Translations under genes and position numbers: made by a program
The notes under the pieces: model-generated
Seen by the model: the letters and a program-made list of their open reading frames with translations, nothing else
The model's database searches: none
What the model was told of the DNA's origin: nothing
In this document: positions 1 to 8,671 of the stretch, in pieces
Layout of the letters: every line of letters begins with the position of its first letter
Numbering within the stretch: position 1 is the stretch's first letter
Source: Thermodesulfobacteriota bacterium
Lineage (GTDB): Bacteria > Desulfobacterota > Desulfobulbia > Desulfobulbales > JBFMBH01
Assembly (NCBI GenBank): GCA_040755095.1
Contig: JBFMBH010000014.1
Span: 1 to 47,552 of the forward strand
Direction: 5' to 3'
DNA: 47,552 nt

Positions 1-399
1 CGCCGCAGCAGCCGCAGCCGCTGGTGCCGCCGGCTTGGCCGGAGCCGCCGGGGTGGCTGGTGCGGCCGGCTCGGCAGCCCGGGCTGGCGCCGCTGCCGCT
101 GCTGCGGGGGGCGCCGGGCGCCCTGCCGCCATGCTGGGGAAGCGCAGCCTCTGGCCGACCCGGATGCGGTTGAGATCCATCAGCTCCGGGTTGGCGGCCT
201 TGAGCATGGCCGCGATCTCCGCGTTGTACGTCTTGTACACCTTCAGGCTCAGGCTGGCCACCGTGTCGCCCTTCTGCACGATGACCTCCTTGACCTCGGC
301 GGCCGCGGCGACACCGGCTACGATCAGGCCTGCCACCAGCAGCACCACCTGCACCAACGCCCGCCATCCTCTCCTCCTGCCCTTTCCCGCGCGCTCCAT
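1..399 (-). CDS. LysM-domain protein, C-terminus beyond window
   Basis: The start is the ATG at 399-397, preceded by a GGAGGAGA ribosome site; the gene runs off the left edge, so only 133 codons are visible. Residues 1-35 are a basic stretch followed by a hydrophobic segment ending in alanines, which reads as a signal peptide or membrane anchor. About 45 residues with the LysM pattern follow (VQKGDTVASLSLKVYK, then NPELMDLNRIRVGQRLRFP), a fold that binds peptidoglycan or chitin-type glycans. The visible remainder is an alanine-proline-rich linker, probably leading to another domain outside the window. The gene is divergent from the cytochrome gene. The domain call is firm; what the missing part does cannot be said. 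Confidence 0.75.
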   Translation of the reverse strand, partial: MERAGKGRRRGWRALVQVVLLVAGLIVAGVAAAAEVKEVIVQKGDTVASLSLKVYKTYNAEIAAMLKAANPELMDLNRIRVGQRLRFPSMAAGRPAPPAAAAAAPARAAEPAAPATPAAPAKPAAPAAAAAAA

Positions 400-607
400 G
401 ACTCTCCTCCTTCTCGCAGCCTTGGCTCCCCGGTCCTCCGGGGCCTGGACGCGGACCGCGGCCAGTGCCCCACGACCCATGGGCGCCATTGTGGCACAGC
501 CGGCGTCCCCATGTCCAGCCTCCCGTTCCTCTCCCCACTTGTCCGCCAAGCCCAGCCTGTGGCATCCTTGGCCGGTGCTCGGCCACATCCCAGGGAGATG
601 CCGTCCC

Positions 608-922
608 ATGTCATCCTTGCCCCGTGCTGCCTGCCGGTGGGCGGCTGCCGCCCTGCTCCTGGCCCTTCTGGCGGCCGCCTGCGCGGTCCCGGACGGCGCG
701 GCGGTCTATGAGCGGGAAGGCTGCGGCGACTGCCACAGCGTCGCCGGCCAGGGGGGCCGCCTGGGGCCGGACCTCACCGCCGTGGCCGGCCGGCTGCCGC
801 CCGCCGCCATCCGGGCCTACATCCGGGATCCGGCGGGGCAGAATCCGGCAGCCCGCATGCCCGCCTACCCGCATCTGAGTGAAGCGGAGCTGCACGCCCT
901 GGCCCGCTTCCTGGAGCGCTGA
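608..922 (+). CDS. Small lipoprotein c-type cytochrome
   Basis: A 104-residue protein. Residues 10-25 form a hydrophobic signal ending in AAAC, a likely lipobox with Cys25 as the lipidated residue, so the protein should sit on the periplasmic face of a membrane. A single haem c motif follows (CGDCH, Cys39, Cys42, His43), and a methionine in RMPAYP about 40 residues later is the likely distal haem ligand. Size and layout match class I monohaem cytochrome c domains. It lies about 175 bases before the hydrogenase operon in the same direction. It could accept or donate electrons for that enzyme, but a separate role is equally possible because HybA and the NrfD-type subunit already provide a path. 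Confidence 0.8.
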   Translation: MSSLPRAACRWAAAALLLALLAAACAVPDGAAVYEREGCGDCHSVAGQGGRLGPDLTAVAGRLPPAAIRAYIRDPAGQNPAARMPAYPHLSEAELHALARFLER

Positions 923-987
923 TTCCCATTGGCCCGGCCCGGCCATCCCCAGCTGCTCTCCTTCAGGAGCTACGCGAAAAAGGGTCC

Positions 988-1017
988 TTGCCTTTTCTCG
1001 GCTGCGTTTCATACCAT
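988..1017 (+). promoter_or_regulatory. Weak candidate promoter before the hydrogenase operon
   Basis: TTGCCT (988-993) and TACCAT (1012-1017), spaced by 18 bases, are the best sigma70-like pair I find between the cytochrome stop and the hydrogenase start. Both boxes deviate from consensus. I looked for a -24/-12 sigma54 site and found none convincing. Confidence 0.25.
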
Positions 1018-1098
1018 GTTGCTGGGTTCGCCGCCGGCTGCCAGAGGCTGGCCGGAGGCCCGATTGGCGACAACAACCCCAGTGCGGAGGAACGAGCC

Positions 1099-2223
1099 AT
1101 GAGGTGGAAGGACGCATGCTTCCCTGCGGACCGATGCGGCGTGTCCCGGCGGGATTTCCTCAAGGTATGCACCGCGGCGGCGGTGTACATGGGCCTGCCG
1201 GCCAGCCTTGGCGCCACCATTGCCGAGGCGGCCACCTCGCCCAAGCGGCCGGTGGTCATCTGGCTGTCCGGCCAGGAGTGCACCGGCTGCACCGAGACGC
1301 TGCTGCGCGCCACCCATCCCACGGTGGAGCACCTCATCCTCGATCTCATCGCCCTGGACTACTCGGAGACCCTCAACACCGGTGCCGGCCACCAGGCGGA
1401 GGAGTACCGGGCCAAGTCCATCGCTGCCAACCGGGGCCAGTTCATCCTGGTGGTGGAGGGCTCCATTCCCACCAAGGACGGCGGCATTTACTGCCAGGTG
1501 GCGGGCCGGCCGGTGCTCCAGATCCTCGAAGAGACGGCGTCCCAGGCAGCAGCGGTGATCGCCCTCGGCTCCTGCGCCGCCTGGGGTGGGGTGCCGTCGG
1601 TGGGTCCCCACCCCACCGGCGCCACCCCGGCCTACCGGATCCTTCAGGCCAAGGGCATCGGCACGCCGCTCATCAACATCCCCGGCTGCCCGCCCAACCC
1701 CTACAACTTCCTGTCCACCGTCCTTTATTATCTGACCTTCGGCAAGCTGCCGGCCCTCGATGACAAGCTGCGGCCCAAGTTCGCTTACGGCCGGCTCATC
1801 CACGAAAACTGCGAGCGCCGGCCCCATTTCGATGCCGGCCGCTTCGCCCAGGCCTTCGGCGACGAAGGCCACCGCCAGGGCTGGTGCCTCTACAAGCTGG
1901 GCTGCAAGGGCCCGGAGACCTACAACAACTGCCCCACCCTCCTCTTCGGGGACGTGGGTGCCGGCGCCTGGCCGGTGGGCACCGGGCATCCCTGCTTCGG
2001 CTGCTCCGAGGAAGGGGTGGGATTTGCCGTGCCCATCCACGCCCCGTCCCGTCCCATCAACGTCACCCCGCCAGCCCAGTTCGTGACCTTGCCACCGGAG
2101 CCGGGCGCCGGGGCCTCGGCCCTGGCGGCCGGCGCGGCTGGCGCCGCCCTGGGTGCGGCGGTGGTGGCGGTGGCCATGAACATCGGCAGCCACGACGAGC
2201 ACGATGAAGGCAAGGAGGGCTAG
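1099..2223 (+). CDS. hybO: [NiFe] hydrogenase small subunit (HybO-like), Tat-exported
   Basis: This is the electron-transfer subunit of a periplasmic group 1 [NiFe] hydrogenase; it carries the iron-sulfur clusters that take electrons from the nickel site. I start at the ATG at 1099, behind GCGGAGG, because it begins a Tat signal peptide (SRRDFLK, residues 14-20). Cluster motifs are ECTGC for the proximal [4Fe-4S], GSCAAWGG, IPGCPPNP, and NNCPT with HPCFGCSE, the three-cysteine pattern of a medial [3Fe-4S]. After ECTGC comes T, so the extra cysteines of oxygen-tolerant enzymes are missing. The last 40 residues hold an alanine-rich membrane helix that anchors the protein. At 374 residues it is normal length. 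The stop lies two bases before the hybA start. Confidence 0.95.
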   Translation: MRWKDACFPADRCGVSRRDFLKVCTAAAVYMGLPASLGATIAEAATSPKRPVVIWLSGQECTGCTETLLRATHPTVEHLILDLIALDYSETLNTGAGHQAEEYRAKSIAANRGQFILVVEGSIPTKDGGIYCQVAGRPVLQILEETASQAAAVIALGSCAAWGGVPSVGPHPTGATPAYRILQAKGIGTPLINIPGCPPNPYNFLSTVLYYLTFGKLPALDDKLRPKFAYGRLIHENCERRPHFDAGRFAQAFGDEGHRQGWCLYKLGCKGPETYNNCPTLLFGDVGAGAWPVGTGHPCFGCSEEGVGFAVPIHAPSRPINVTPPAQFVTLPPEPGAGASALAAGAAGAALGAAVVAVAMNIGSHDEHDEGKEG

Positions 2224-2225
2224 CC

Positions 2226-3239
2226 ATGACGCTGTCACGACGAGACCTCTTGAAAGGCGCGGCCGGAGGCGGGCTCCTGTGGGCCGCCGGGGTCGGCTCG
2301 GCTGCCGCTGCCACCCGGGCGCCGCTGCCCCCCGAGGCGGTGGGCATCCTCTACGACGCCACCTTGTGCATCGGCTGCAAGTCCTGCATGGTCAACTGCA
2401 AGCGGGTCAACTCCCAGGAGCCTGGTGGCGCCCTCTACGAGGCGGGCAAGGCGCCGCCCTACGAATTCAACACCCCGGAACGGATCTACGATGCACCCCT
2501 TGATCTGTCCGACCAGACCCTGTGCATGATCCGGGCCTTCCGGCACGGCTCCGGTCTTGCCAAGGACCGGGCGGAGAACGGCTACTCCTTTGTCAAGAGC
2601 CATTGCCTGCACTGCCTGGACCCGGCCTGCGCCGCGGTCTGTCCGGTGGCCGCCTTCTCCAAGGATCCCAGGACCGGGGTCGTCTCCTACCGCCCGGAGC
2701 GCTGCATCGGCTGCCGGTACTGCCAGATGGCCTGCCCCTTCGGCATTCCCCGCTTCCAGTGGGGCAGCGCCAAGCCCAAGCTCGTCAAGTGCCAGCTCTG
2801 CCACCACCGGTATGGGACCGGCGGCTATGCCGCCTGCTGCGAATTCTGCCCCACCGGCGCCTCCATCTTCGGCCGGGTGGCCGATCTCCGGGCAGAGGTG
2901 CAGCGCCGGCTGGCCGCATCCCCCGGTGCCGACTTCGACTTCCCGGTTCAGACGGTGGGCTCGAGCTTCCGCCTGCGGCGGCCCCTGGCCTCCTATGTCA
3001 ACCGCGCCTACGGCATGAGCGAGGCCGGCGGCACCCAGTACCTGCTCCTGGCCGGGGTGCCCTTCGACCTTCTGGGCTTCAACCCCCGCATCACCGATGA
3101 GCGCTATCCCGACTCCACCTGGGCCTATGTGGAGAAGGTGCCGGTGCTCATCGCCACCCTGCTGGTGGCCGGCACGGCCCTGCGCTTCTTTGCCACCAGC
3201 CGGGATGACAAGAGCCAACAGACGACCTCCAACACCTGA
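2226..3239 (+). CDS. hybA: HybA-like ferredoxin subunit of hydrogenase
   Basis: A periplasmic four-cluster ferredoxin that carries electrons from the hydrogenase small subunit to the membrane subunit. A Tat motif (SRRDLLK) opens the protein. Four cysteine groups follow in order: [37 protein letters not shown], and CQLC with CCEFCP, enough for four [4Fe-4S] clusters. Near the C-terminus is one hydrophobic segment ([18 protein letters not shown]), a membrane anchor as in HybA. The 337-residue length fits the family. It sits between small and large subunit genes, as in E. coli hybO-A-B-C, except that the NrfD-type gene comes last here. Confidence 0.93.
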   Translation: MTLSRRDLLKGAAGGGLLWAAGVGSAAAATRAPLPPEAVGILYDATLCIGCKSCMVNCKRVNSQEPGGALYEAGKAPPYEFNTPERIYDAPLDLSDQTLCMIRAFRHGSGLAKDRAENGYSFVKSHCLHCLDPACAAVCPVAAFSKDPRTGVVSYRPERCIGCRYCQMACPFGIPRFQWGSAKPKLVKCQLCHHRYGTGGYAACCEFCPTGASIFGRVADLRAEVQRRLAASPGADFDFPVQTVGSSFRLRRPLASYVNRAYGMSEAGGTQYLLLAGVPFDLLGFNPRITDERYPDSTWAYVEKVPVLIATLLVAGTALRFFATSRDDKSQQTTSNT

Positions 3240-3252
3240 GACGGAAAGGAGC

Positions 3253-4959
3253 ATGAACATGGGCAAGCGAATCACCATTGACCCGGTAACGCGCATCGAA
3301 GGCCATCTCCGGATCGACTGCGAGATCGATGGCGGCAAGGTCACCAATGCCTGGTCCTCCGGCCAGATGTGGCGCGGCTTCGAGGTCATCCTCAAAGGCC
3401 GGGATCCCCGGGACGCCTGGGTGATCACCCAGCGCTTCTGCGGCGTCTGAACGTCGGTCCACGCACTGGCTTCAGTGCGTTCGGTGGAGAATGCCCTGGG
3501 ACTCGCCATCCCCAGGAACGCCCAGTACATCCGCAACCTCATCATGGGCGCCCATGCCGTCCATGACCATATCGTCCACTTCTACCATCTGTGCGCCCTG
3601 GACTGGGTGGACATCGTCTCAGCCCTGTCCGCCGACGCCCGGGCCACCGCCGCCCTGGCCGAGAAGCTCTCCGACTGGCCCAGGAATTCCTTTCAGGAGA
3701 TCAAGGCGGCCCAGGAGCGCCTGCAGGGGCTGGTGGATTCCGGCCAGCTCGGCATCTACGGCTCCGGCTACTGGGGCCACCCGGCCATGAAGCTGGCCCC
3801 GGAGGTCAACCTGCTGGCCGCCACCCATTACCTGCAGGCCCTGGAGTACCAGCGCTCCATCAACCGGGTGGTCTCCATTCTGGGCTCCAAGACCCCCCAC
3901 ATCCAGAACGTGGCGGTGGGCGGGGTGGCCAATGCCATCAACCCGGACAGCCCCTCCACCCTGAACATGGAGCGGCTCTACTTCATCAAGACCATCATCG
4001 ACGAGGTGGGGGCCTTTGTGGAGAAGGTGCTGCTGGTGGACGTGGCGGCGGTGGGGGCCATGTACGCCGACTGGACCGGCCATGGCGCCGGGGTGATGAA
4101 CTACCTGTCTGCCCCGGACATGCCCATGGACGAACAGGGCACGGTCTTCGCCCTGCCCGGCGGCTACATCCCGGGCGGCGATCTCGACCGGTTCACCGCC
4201 ATCAGGAGCTACCAGGACAAGTTTTTCGAGGGCAACGTCCAGGAGAGCATCAAGCACTCCTGGTACGACGGCGACTGGACCCGCCATCCTTATGAAGAGG
4301 AGACGGTGCCCAAGTACTCGAGCTTTGCCGACAACGGCAAGTACTCCTGGGTGAAAGCCCCCACCTTCCAGGACAAGCCGGCCCAGGTGGGTCCTCTGGC
4401 CAACATTCTGTGCATGCTGGCCGCCAAGCATCCCTCGGCAGTCAAGCACGCCACCCGGGTGCTGGACACGGTGAGCGCCCTGGCCGGCAGCACGGTGGGG
4501 CTTGCCGCCATGCACTCCACCATCGGCCGCATCGCGGCCCGGGCCATCCGCTGCGCCGTGCTCTACGACACCTTGAACGAGCAGTGGCAGGCCCTGGTGA
4601 CCAACATCGCCAAGGGCGACGTCACCACCTTCAACCCGCCGGTGTTCCCCAAGGGCGAGCAGCGGGGCTTCGGCTTCCACGAGGCGCCCCGGGGCATCCT
4701 CTCCCACTGGGTCGTCATCGACAACGGCAAGATCAGGAACTACCAGGCCGTGGTGCCCTCCACCTGGAACGCCGGGCCCAGGAACGGCAAGGACGAGCTG
4801 GGGCCGTACGAGGCCGCGCTGCTCGGCAACCCGGTGGCCGATCCGGAGCGGCCCCTCGAGGTCTTGCGCACGGTCCACTCCTTCGACCCCTGCCTGGCCT
4901 GCGCCATCCATATGGTGGACAAGAACAAGGGGCCCATCGTCCGGGTCCGGGCAGTGTGA
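3253..4959 (+). CDS. hybC: [NiFe] hydrogenase large subunit with predicted selenocysteine at residue 66
   Basis: Catalytic subunit binding the Ni-Fe centre. Translation from the ATG at 3253 (behind GGAAAGGAG) gives RIEGH at residues 14-18, then RFCGV, then TGA at codon 66, then [17 protein letters not shown] in the same frame with no further stop for 502 codons. The family motif here is RxCGxCxxxH, so the TGA replaces the second cysteine, one of the two that bridge Ni and Fe. The C-terminal motif DPCLACAIH (Cys547, Cys550, His553) keeps both cysteines; 15 residues after the histidine should be removed by the protease. A SECIS-like hairpin follows the TGA. Read as Sec, the protein is 568 residues, the usual size. 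A nonsense mutation or sequencing error is the alternative; the intact downstream frame and hairpin argue against it. An annotator without Sec would split this into 65- and 494-residue pieces. Confidence 0.88.
3448..3480 (+). promoter_or_regulatory. Predicted Sec codon (TGA) and bacterial SECIS hairpin
   Basis: TGA is at 3448-3450. Ten bases later comes a perfect 8-bp stem, ACGCACTG (3461-3468) and CAGTGCGT (3473-3480), closed by the tetraloop GCTT. Known bacterial SECIS elements need a short apical stem with a G in the first two loop positions and about 16-37 bases between the TGA and the loop; here the loop opens with G and the distance is 18. The lower part pairs poorly and I see no bulged U in the upper stem. 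The hairpin lies within coding sequence for the conserved HALASVR segment. It should recruit SelB with Sec-tRNA; selA, selB, selC and selD are not in this window. Confidence 0.75.
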
Positions 4960-4973
4960 TGGGGGACGCCGTC

Positions 4974-5495
4974 ATGAGCGTCCTGGTCCTGGGGGTGGGC
5001 AATGTCCTGCTCACCGACGAGGGGGTGGGGGTGCATGCGGTGGAGGCCCTGGAGCGGCGCTATCTCTGCCCGCCCGGCGTGGCGATCCTGGACGGCGGCA
5101 CGGCCGGCCTGGAGCTCCTGGGCCACATCCGCCTGCAAGACCAGCTCATCCTCATCGATGCCCTGACGGGCGGCGAGCCGCCGGGCACGGTGACCCGGCT
5201 GGCGGGGGAGGCGGTGCCGAAGGTCTTTCTGACCCGCATCTCCCCCCACCAGCTGGGGATCTCGGATGTTTTGGCCGCGGCCACCCTGGCCGGCGAGCTG
5301 CCAGGCCGTATCGTTCTCTTTGGGGTGGAGCCGGCGGATCTGTCCCCCGGCCTGGGCCTGTCACCACCGGTCTTGGCCGCCATGCCGGAGCTGTTGTCCG
5401 CCGTCCGTTCGGAGCTGGCGGGCCAGGGTCTGCCCCTGGTCCCCCGGTTGGAGCCGAGGCCGGCGGGCGCCAGCCTGTGGAGCCTCAATCTGTAA
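4974..5495 (+). CDS. hybD: Hydrogenase maturation endopeptidase (HybD/HyaD family)
   Basis: A cytoplasmic nickel-dependent protease that clips the C-terminal tail of the large subunit after the last metal ligand, the final maturation step. The N-terminus LVLGVGNVLLTDEGVGVHA is the family signature, with the conserved Asp and Glu that bind the nickel of the substrate; the later DALTGG (about residue 60) and RISPHQ (about residue 84) also match the family. An alternative ATG at 4959 overlaps the large-subunit stop (TGATG). I prefer 4974 because the conserved sequence starts there and GGGGGA lies just upstream. The length, 173 residues, is typical. Its substrate is presumably the adjacent large subunit, unusual here for its predicted selenocysteine. 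Confidence 0.92.
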   Translation: MSVLVLGVGNVLLTDEGVGVHAVEALERRYLCPPGVAILDGGTAGLELLGHIRLQDQLILIDALTGGEPPGTVTRLAGEAVPKVFLTRISPHQLGISDVLAAATLAGELPGRIVLFGVEPADLSPGLGLSPPVLAAMPELLSAVRSELAGQGLPLVPRLEPRPAGASLWSLNL

Positions 5496-5569
5496 GAAGA
5501 GAGGGCGGCAAGCCAAACGATTTGGGACAGCGCCGGCCCCGCGGCGGGCCGGCCAAAGGGAGGAGAAGC

Positions 5570-6706
5570 ATGGAGAGAAGCCAGGAGATCAAGACCTTCA
5601 CACCCTCCACGGTGGGCCTTCTCCTTTGCATCGCCATCGGCGCCGGTGTGGCCCTCTACCGGATGATCCACGGTCTGGGCCATCCGGTCACCGGCCTCAA
5701 CGACGTCTACCCCTGGGGCTTCTGGCTGGGGTTCGACGTCCTGGGCGGGGTGGCCATGGCGGCAGGGGGCTTCATCATCGCCTGCGCGGTCTACATCTTC
5801 AACTGGAAGAAGTACCGGCCCATCACCCGACCGGCTATCCTCACCGCCTTTCTTGGCTATCTCATGGCGGTGGTGGCGATCTTCTTCGACATCGGCCACC
5901 CGTTTCGCCTCTACCACCCGGGCATCATGTGGCAGTATGGCTCGGTGATGTGGATCGTGGCCATGCATGTCATGTTCTACACCACCACCCTGGCCATCGA
6001 ATCGAGCCCGATGCTTTTTGAGAAGCTGCGCTGGGAGCGGGCCCGGGTCCTGGTGGACAAGATCCTGGTCGGCGCCGTCATCTTCGGCGTCATGCTCTCC
6101 ACCCTGCATCAGGCCTCCCTGGGCGCGGTCTTCCTCATCGCGCCGCCCCGGATGTCGCCCCTGTGGTACACCCAGTTCATCCCGTACCTCTTTCTGATCT
6201 CGGCCGTGGCCATGGGGCTGGCCATGGTCTCTGCCGAGGCCTACCTGTCCTCCAAGGCCTTCCATCACGAGGTGGACCCGGAGATCTTCTATGGTCTGGC
6301 CCGGGGGATGGCCGTCACGCTGGCCATCTACCTGGGCTGCAAGCTCTACTTCCTGTTCACCAACGCCGGCCTGGCCGCGGCCTTCGACGGCTCGCTGGCC
6401 GCCAACATGTATCTTCTGGAGATGGGCATCGGCGTCATCCTGCCTCTGGCGCTGCTGGCGGTGCCCGCGGTGCGGCGCTCGGCCAGGCGGATCTTCACGG
6501 TGAACATCATCGTCATCTCCGGCATCCTCCTCAACCGGATCAATGTCTGTGTGATCTCCATGGAGGGGTACACCATCCCCCGGGGTGGCAGCTACCTGCC
6601 CTCTGTCCTGGAGCTGTTGATGTCGTTGGGCATCGTCTGCCTGGGTGTCTTTCTTTTCAAGATGGCTGCCAAGCACCTGCCGCTCTTCGCCCACGCCGAG
6701 CACTGA
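5570..6706 (+). CDS. hybB: NrfD/HybB-type membrane subunit of hydrogenase
   Basis: An integral membrane protein that passes electrons from HybA to the quinone pool. The start ATG at 5570 has a clear AGGAG site. The 378 residues contain about ten hydrophobic segments separated by short loops, the NrfD/PsrC layout; the first is TVGLLLCIAIGAGVALYR, the last VLELLMSLGIVCLGVFLF. No haem-binding pattern is evident, which fits HybB rather than a b-type cytochrome of the HyaC kind. It is last in the operon, 74 bases after hybD. The group 1 Hyb type is known for H2 uptake and, under some conditions, H2 release; the direction here is not visible. Confidence 0.93.
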   Translation: MERSQEIKTFTPSTVGLLLCIAIGAGVALYRMIHGLGHPVTGLNDVYPWGFWLGFDVLGGVAMAAGGFIIACAVYIFNWKKYRPITRPAILTAFLGYLMAVVAIFFDIGHPFRLYHPGIMWQYGSVMWIVAMHVMFYTTTLAIESSPMLFEKLRWERARVLVDKILVGAVIFGVMLSTLHQASLGAVFLIAPPRMSPLWYTQFIPYLFLISAVAMGLAMVSAEAYLSSKAFHHEVDPEIFYGLARGMAVTLAIYLGCKLYFLFTNAGLAAAFDGSLAANMYLLEMGIGVILPLALLAVPAVRRSARRIFTVNIIVISGILLNRINVCVISMEGYTIPRGGSYLPSVLELLMSLGIVCLGVFLFKMAAKHLPLFAHAEH

Positions 6707-6717
6707 CCTGGCCTTGC

Positions 6718-6746
6718 GGGCCGGGGGGAGGCCGCCCCCCCGGCCC
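6718..6746 (+). terminator. GC-rich hairpin after the hydrogenase operon
   Basis: GGGCCGGGGGG at 6718-6728 pairs with the C-rich segment ending in CCCGGCCC at about 6746. No T-run follows, so intrinsic termination is uncertain; the position, just 12 bases after the hybB stop, is what suggests it. Confidence 0.4.
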
Positions 6747-6932
6747 GGAAGAAGCCAACGATCCCCCTGCCCGCGTCCCGCGTCCTGCCTGGCCTATCGG
6801 CTGGGCCTATCAGCTTGGGTCTTGCCTTTCCCTCCCGACTGTGGGAAGAATAGCCTGTCCGTTCTGTCTCCGGGCTTCGGCCCGGCGGGCAGCGGCGCCT
6901 GTCTTGTCACTTTCTCCGGGGGATCGACCGCG

Positions 6933-7751
6933 TTGACCCACCCGCCCCACAGATTCTGGCCCTGCCGCCTGCTGGCCGTGGCGCTCAGCCTGATCCTGGC
7001 GGTTCTCGCCATTGCCCGGCCCGGTGCTGCCCAGCCCTTCTATTACTTCTATCCCGACTCGCCCCAGAGCAACATCGGCCTCCTGAAGCGGGAGATGGAC
7101 CGCTTCCTGGCCAGCGTCGATCCGCACCTCACCTTCCAGCCTTTCGTGCATCTGGTGGATCTGGAGCGGCAGCTGGCCGCGGCGCCGCCGGCGCTGGCGG
7201 TCATGCCCGCCTGGCTTCTCAGCCGCCACGGCGCGGCCCTGGGCCTGGTGCCTCTGTTGCGGCCGGTGCAAGACGGCGCCACCAGCTACCGCAAGGTGCT
7301 GCTGGTGGCCAAGGACGCCGGTCTCACCCCCGGGACCCTGGCCGGCCGCACCGTCGCCACCACCTCCCTGGGGGCGACCCCGGGCGACCTTCTGGAGGCG
7401 ATGCTCCCCCCGGACAGCGGGGTTCGGGTGCGAGAGCTGCGGGTGGTGACCGTGCCCAAGGATTTCGATGCCCTCCTGGCCCTGGTGTTTCGCCAGGTGG
7501 ATGCCGCCCTGGTGGTCAAGCACAACCTGGCGGCCATCAGCGCCGCCAATCCGACCCTGACGGCCAACCTGCTGCCGCTCCTGGAGACGGGGGAGATGCC
7601 GCTGCCGGTGCTCTGCTACCGGCACGGCATCCTGTCCGCCGACCAGCTGGAGCGCCTGCGGCATGCCCTGGCGGCCACGGAAGCCTCATCCTCCCGCATC
7701 CAGCTTCTGGAGGCGCTGCAGATCGATGGCTGGCAGACGATTGCTCACTAG
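6933..7751 (+). CDS. Periplasmic binding protein, PhnD/phosphonate-type
   Basis: A 272-residue exported protein resembling the substrate-binding family of phosphate/phosphite/phosphonate transporters. I choose TTG at 6933 because no ATG precedes the signal peptide (CRLLAVALSLILAVLAIARPGAAQ) in this frame. The body has the two-lobe features of the family: YFYPDSP near the start, LAGRTVATTSLGATP at mid-length, and VDAALVVKHN, equivalent to the ligand-groove segment. No permease or ATPase gene is adjacent. Instead the next two genes, which overlap or nearly touch, are another binding protein and a histidine kinase, so a sensory role is more likely than transport. The ligand is unknown. Confidence 0.7.
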   Translation: MTHPPHRFWPCRLLAVALSLILAVLAIARPGAAQPFYYFYPDSPQSNIGLLKREMDRFLASVDPHLTFQPFVHLVDLERQLAAAPPALAVMPAWLLSRHGAALGLVPLLRPVQDGATSYRKVLLVAKDAGLTPGTLAGRTVATTSLGATPGDLLEAMLPPDSGVRVRELRVVTVPKDFDALLALVFRQVDAALVVKHNLAAISAANPTLTANLLPLLETGEMPLPVLCYRHGILSADQLERLRHALAATEASSSRIQLLEALQIDGWQTIAH

Positions 7752-8664
7752 CTGCCTGGTGCTTCTCGCCCTGGGACAGCTCCTCTGGCCGGCCGTGAGT
7801 CGGGCTGGGGGGGTGGCGGTGCTGCTGAGCGATGCGGAGGCCGCCTACCTCGCCCCGTTGGCTGCCTTCAAGAGCGAGATGCCGGTGCCGGTTCGGACCT
7901 TCGATCTGGGCGGCCGGCTGGACCGGGCGCCCCAGGTTATGGCCGAGCTCTTGGCCAGCGAGCCCCAGCTTGTCTTCGCCCTGGGCGCCAAGGCGGCCGC
8001 TGTGGCCAAGGCCTGGACCAGTGAGCGGCCTGATCTGCCGGTGCTTTTCGCCCTGGTGCTCAACTGGCAGCGCTACAGCCTGGGTGGCCAGGCCAACGTG
8101 GCCGGTATCGCCCAGGATGTCTCCCCGGGGGTGCAGTTTGCCAGCGCCACCCTGGTCCGGGCCGGCGTCCGGCGCCTGGGAGTGCTCTACAACCCGACGT
8201 TCTCCGCGGAAACGGTGGCGGCGGCCCAAGGCGAGGCCCAGGCCCTGGGCCTGCAGCTGGTGGCGCGGCCGCTGGCTGATCCGGCCCGTTTCCGCCAGGA
8301 GCTGCGCCGGCTGGCCGAGGAGGTGGACGCCCTGTGGGTGCTCCCGGATCCCATGCTCTACAGCCTGGAGCATCTGGCCCTCATGGAGACGGAGTGCGTG
8401 CGGCGGCGCCTGCCCTGTGTGGGGCCGAGCCGGCAGGCGGCCTCGGCCGGCCTGCTCCTGGCCCTGGATGTGGATGAGACGGGCGTCGGCTACCAGGCAG
8501 CGGCCCTGGCCAGGGATCTGTTGGCGGGCCGCGCCACCCCGGCCGCCATCGGCGTCCGGCCACCCCTGGCCACCCGCTCGGTTCTCAACCTGCGGACCGC
8601 CCGGGAGATGGGCCTCAAGCTCGATCCCGCGGTGATGGGCCTGACCAGTGAGATCATCGACTGA
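7726..8664 (+). CDS. Periplasmic binding protein, ABC_sub_bind (DUF534-like) family
   Basis: A 312-residue exported protein beginning 26 bases inside the previous gene, with GGAGG at 7709 before its ATG. A signal peptide covers residues 1-26. The sequence then follows the ABC_sub_bind pattern: a beta strand at VAVLLSD, LVFALGAKAA (about residue 85), VAGIAQDVSPGVQF, RRLGVLYNPTFS at the hinge into lobe 2, and VDALWVLPDPMLYS. Family members bind small molecules, and some occur fused or linked to sensor kinases. The tight packing with genes on both sides implies one transcript and joint function with the downstream kinase. Confidence 0.72.
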   Translation: MAGRRLLTSCLVLLALGQLLWPAVSRAGGVAVLLSDAEAAYLAPLAAFKSEMPVPVRTFDLGGRLDRAPQVMAELLASEPQLVFALGAKAAAVAKAWTSERPDLPVLFALVLNWQRYSLGGQANVAGIAQDVSPGVQFASATLVRAGVRRLGVLYNPTFSAETVAAAQGEAQALGLQLVARPLADPARFRQELRRLAEEVDALWVLPDPMLYSLEHLALMETECVRRRLPCVGPSRQAASAGLLLALDVDETGVGYQAAALARDLLAGRATPAAIGVRPPLATRSVLNLRTAREMGLKLDPAVMGLTSEIID

Positions 8665-8671
8665 GGGCTTT

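Noticed and set aside
923-1098. Sigma54 promoter before the hydrogenase operon
   Set aside because: No TGGCAC-N5-TTGC pattern with acceptable spacing; the TGGCC stretches present do not have the paired -12 element.
3253-4959. Large subunit as a pseudogene or two separate genes
   Set aside because: The stop falls precisely on a cysteine codon known to be essential, the frame is preserved to the C-terminal motif, and a SECIS-like hairpin follows. The second fragment has no ribosome site or natural start.
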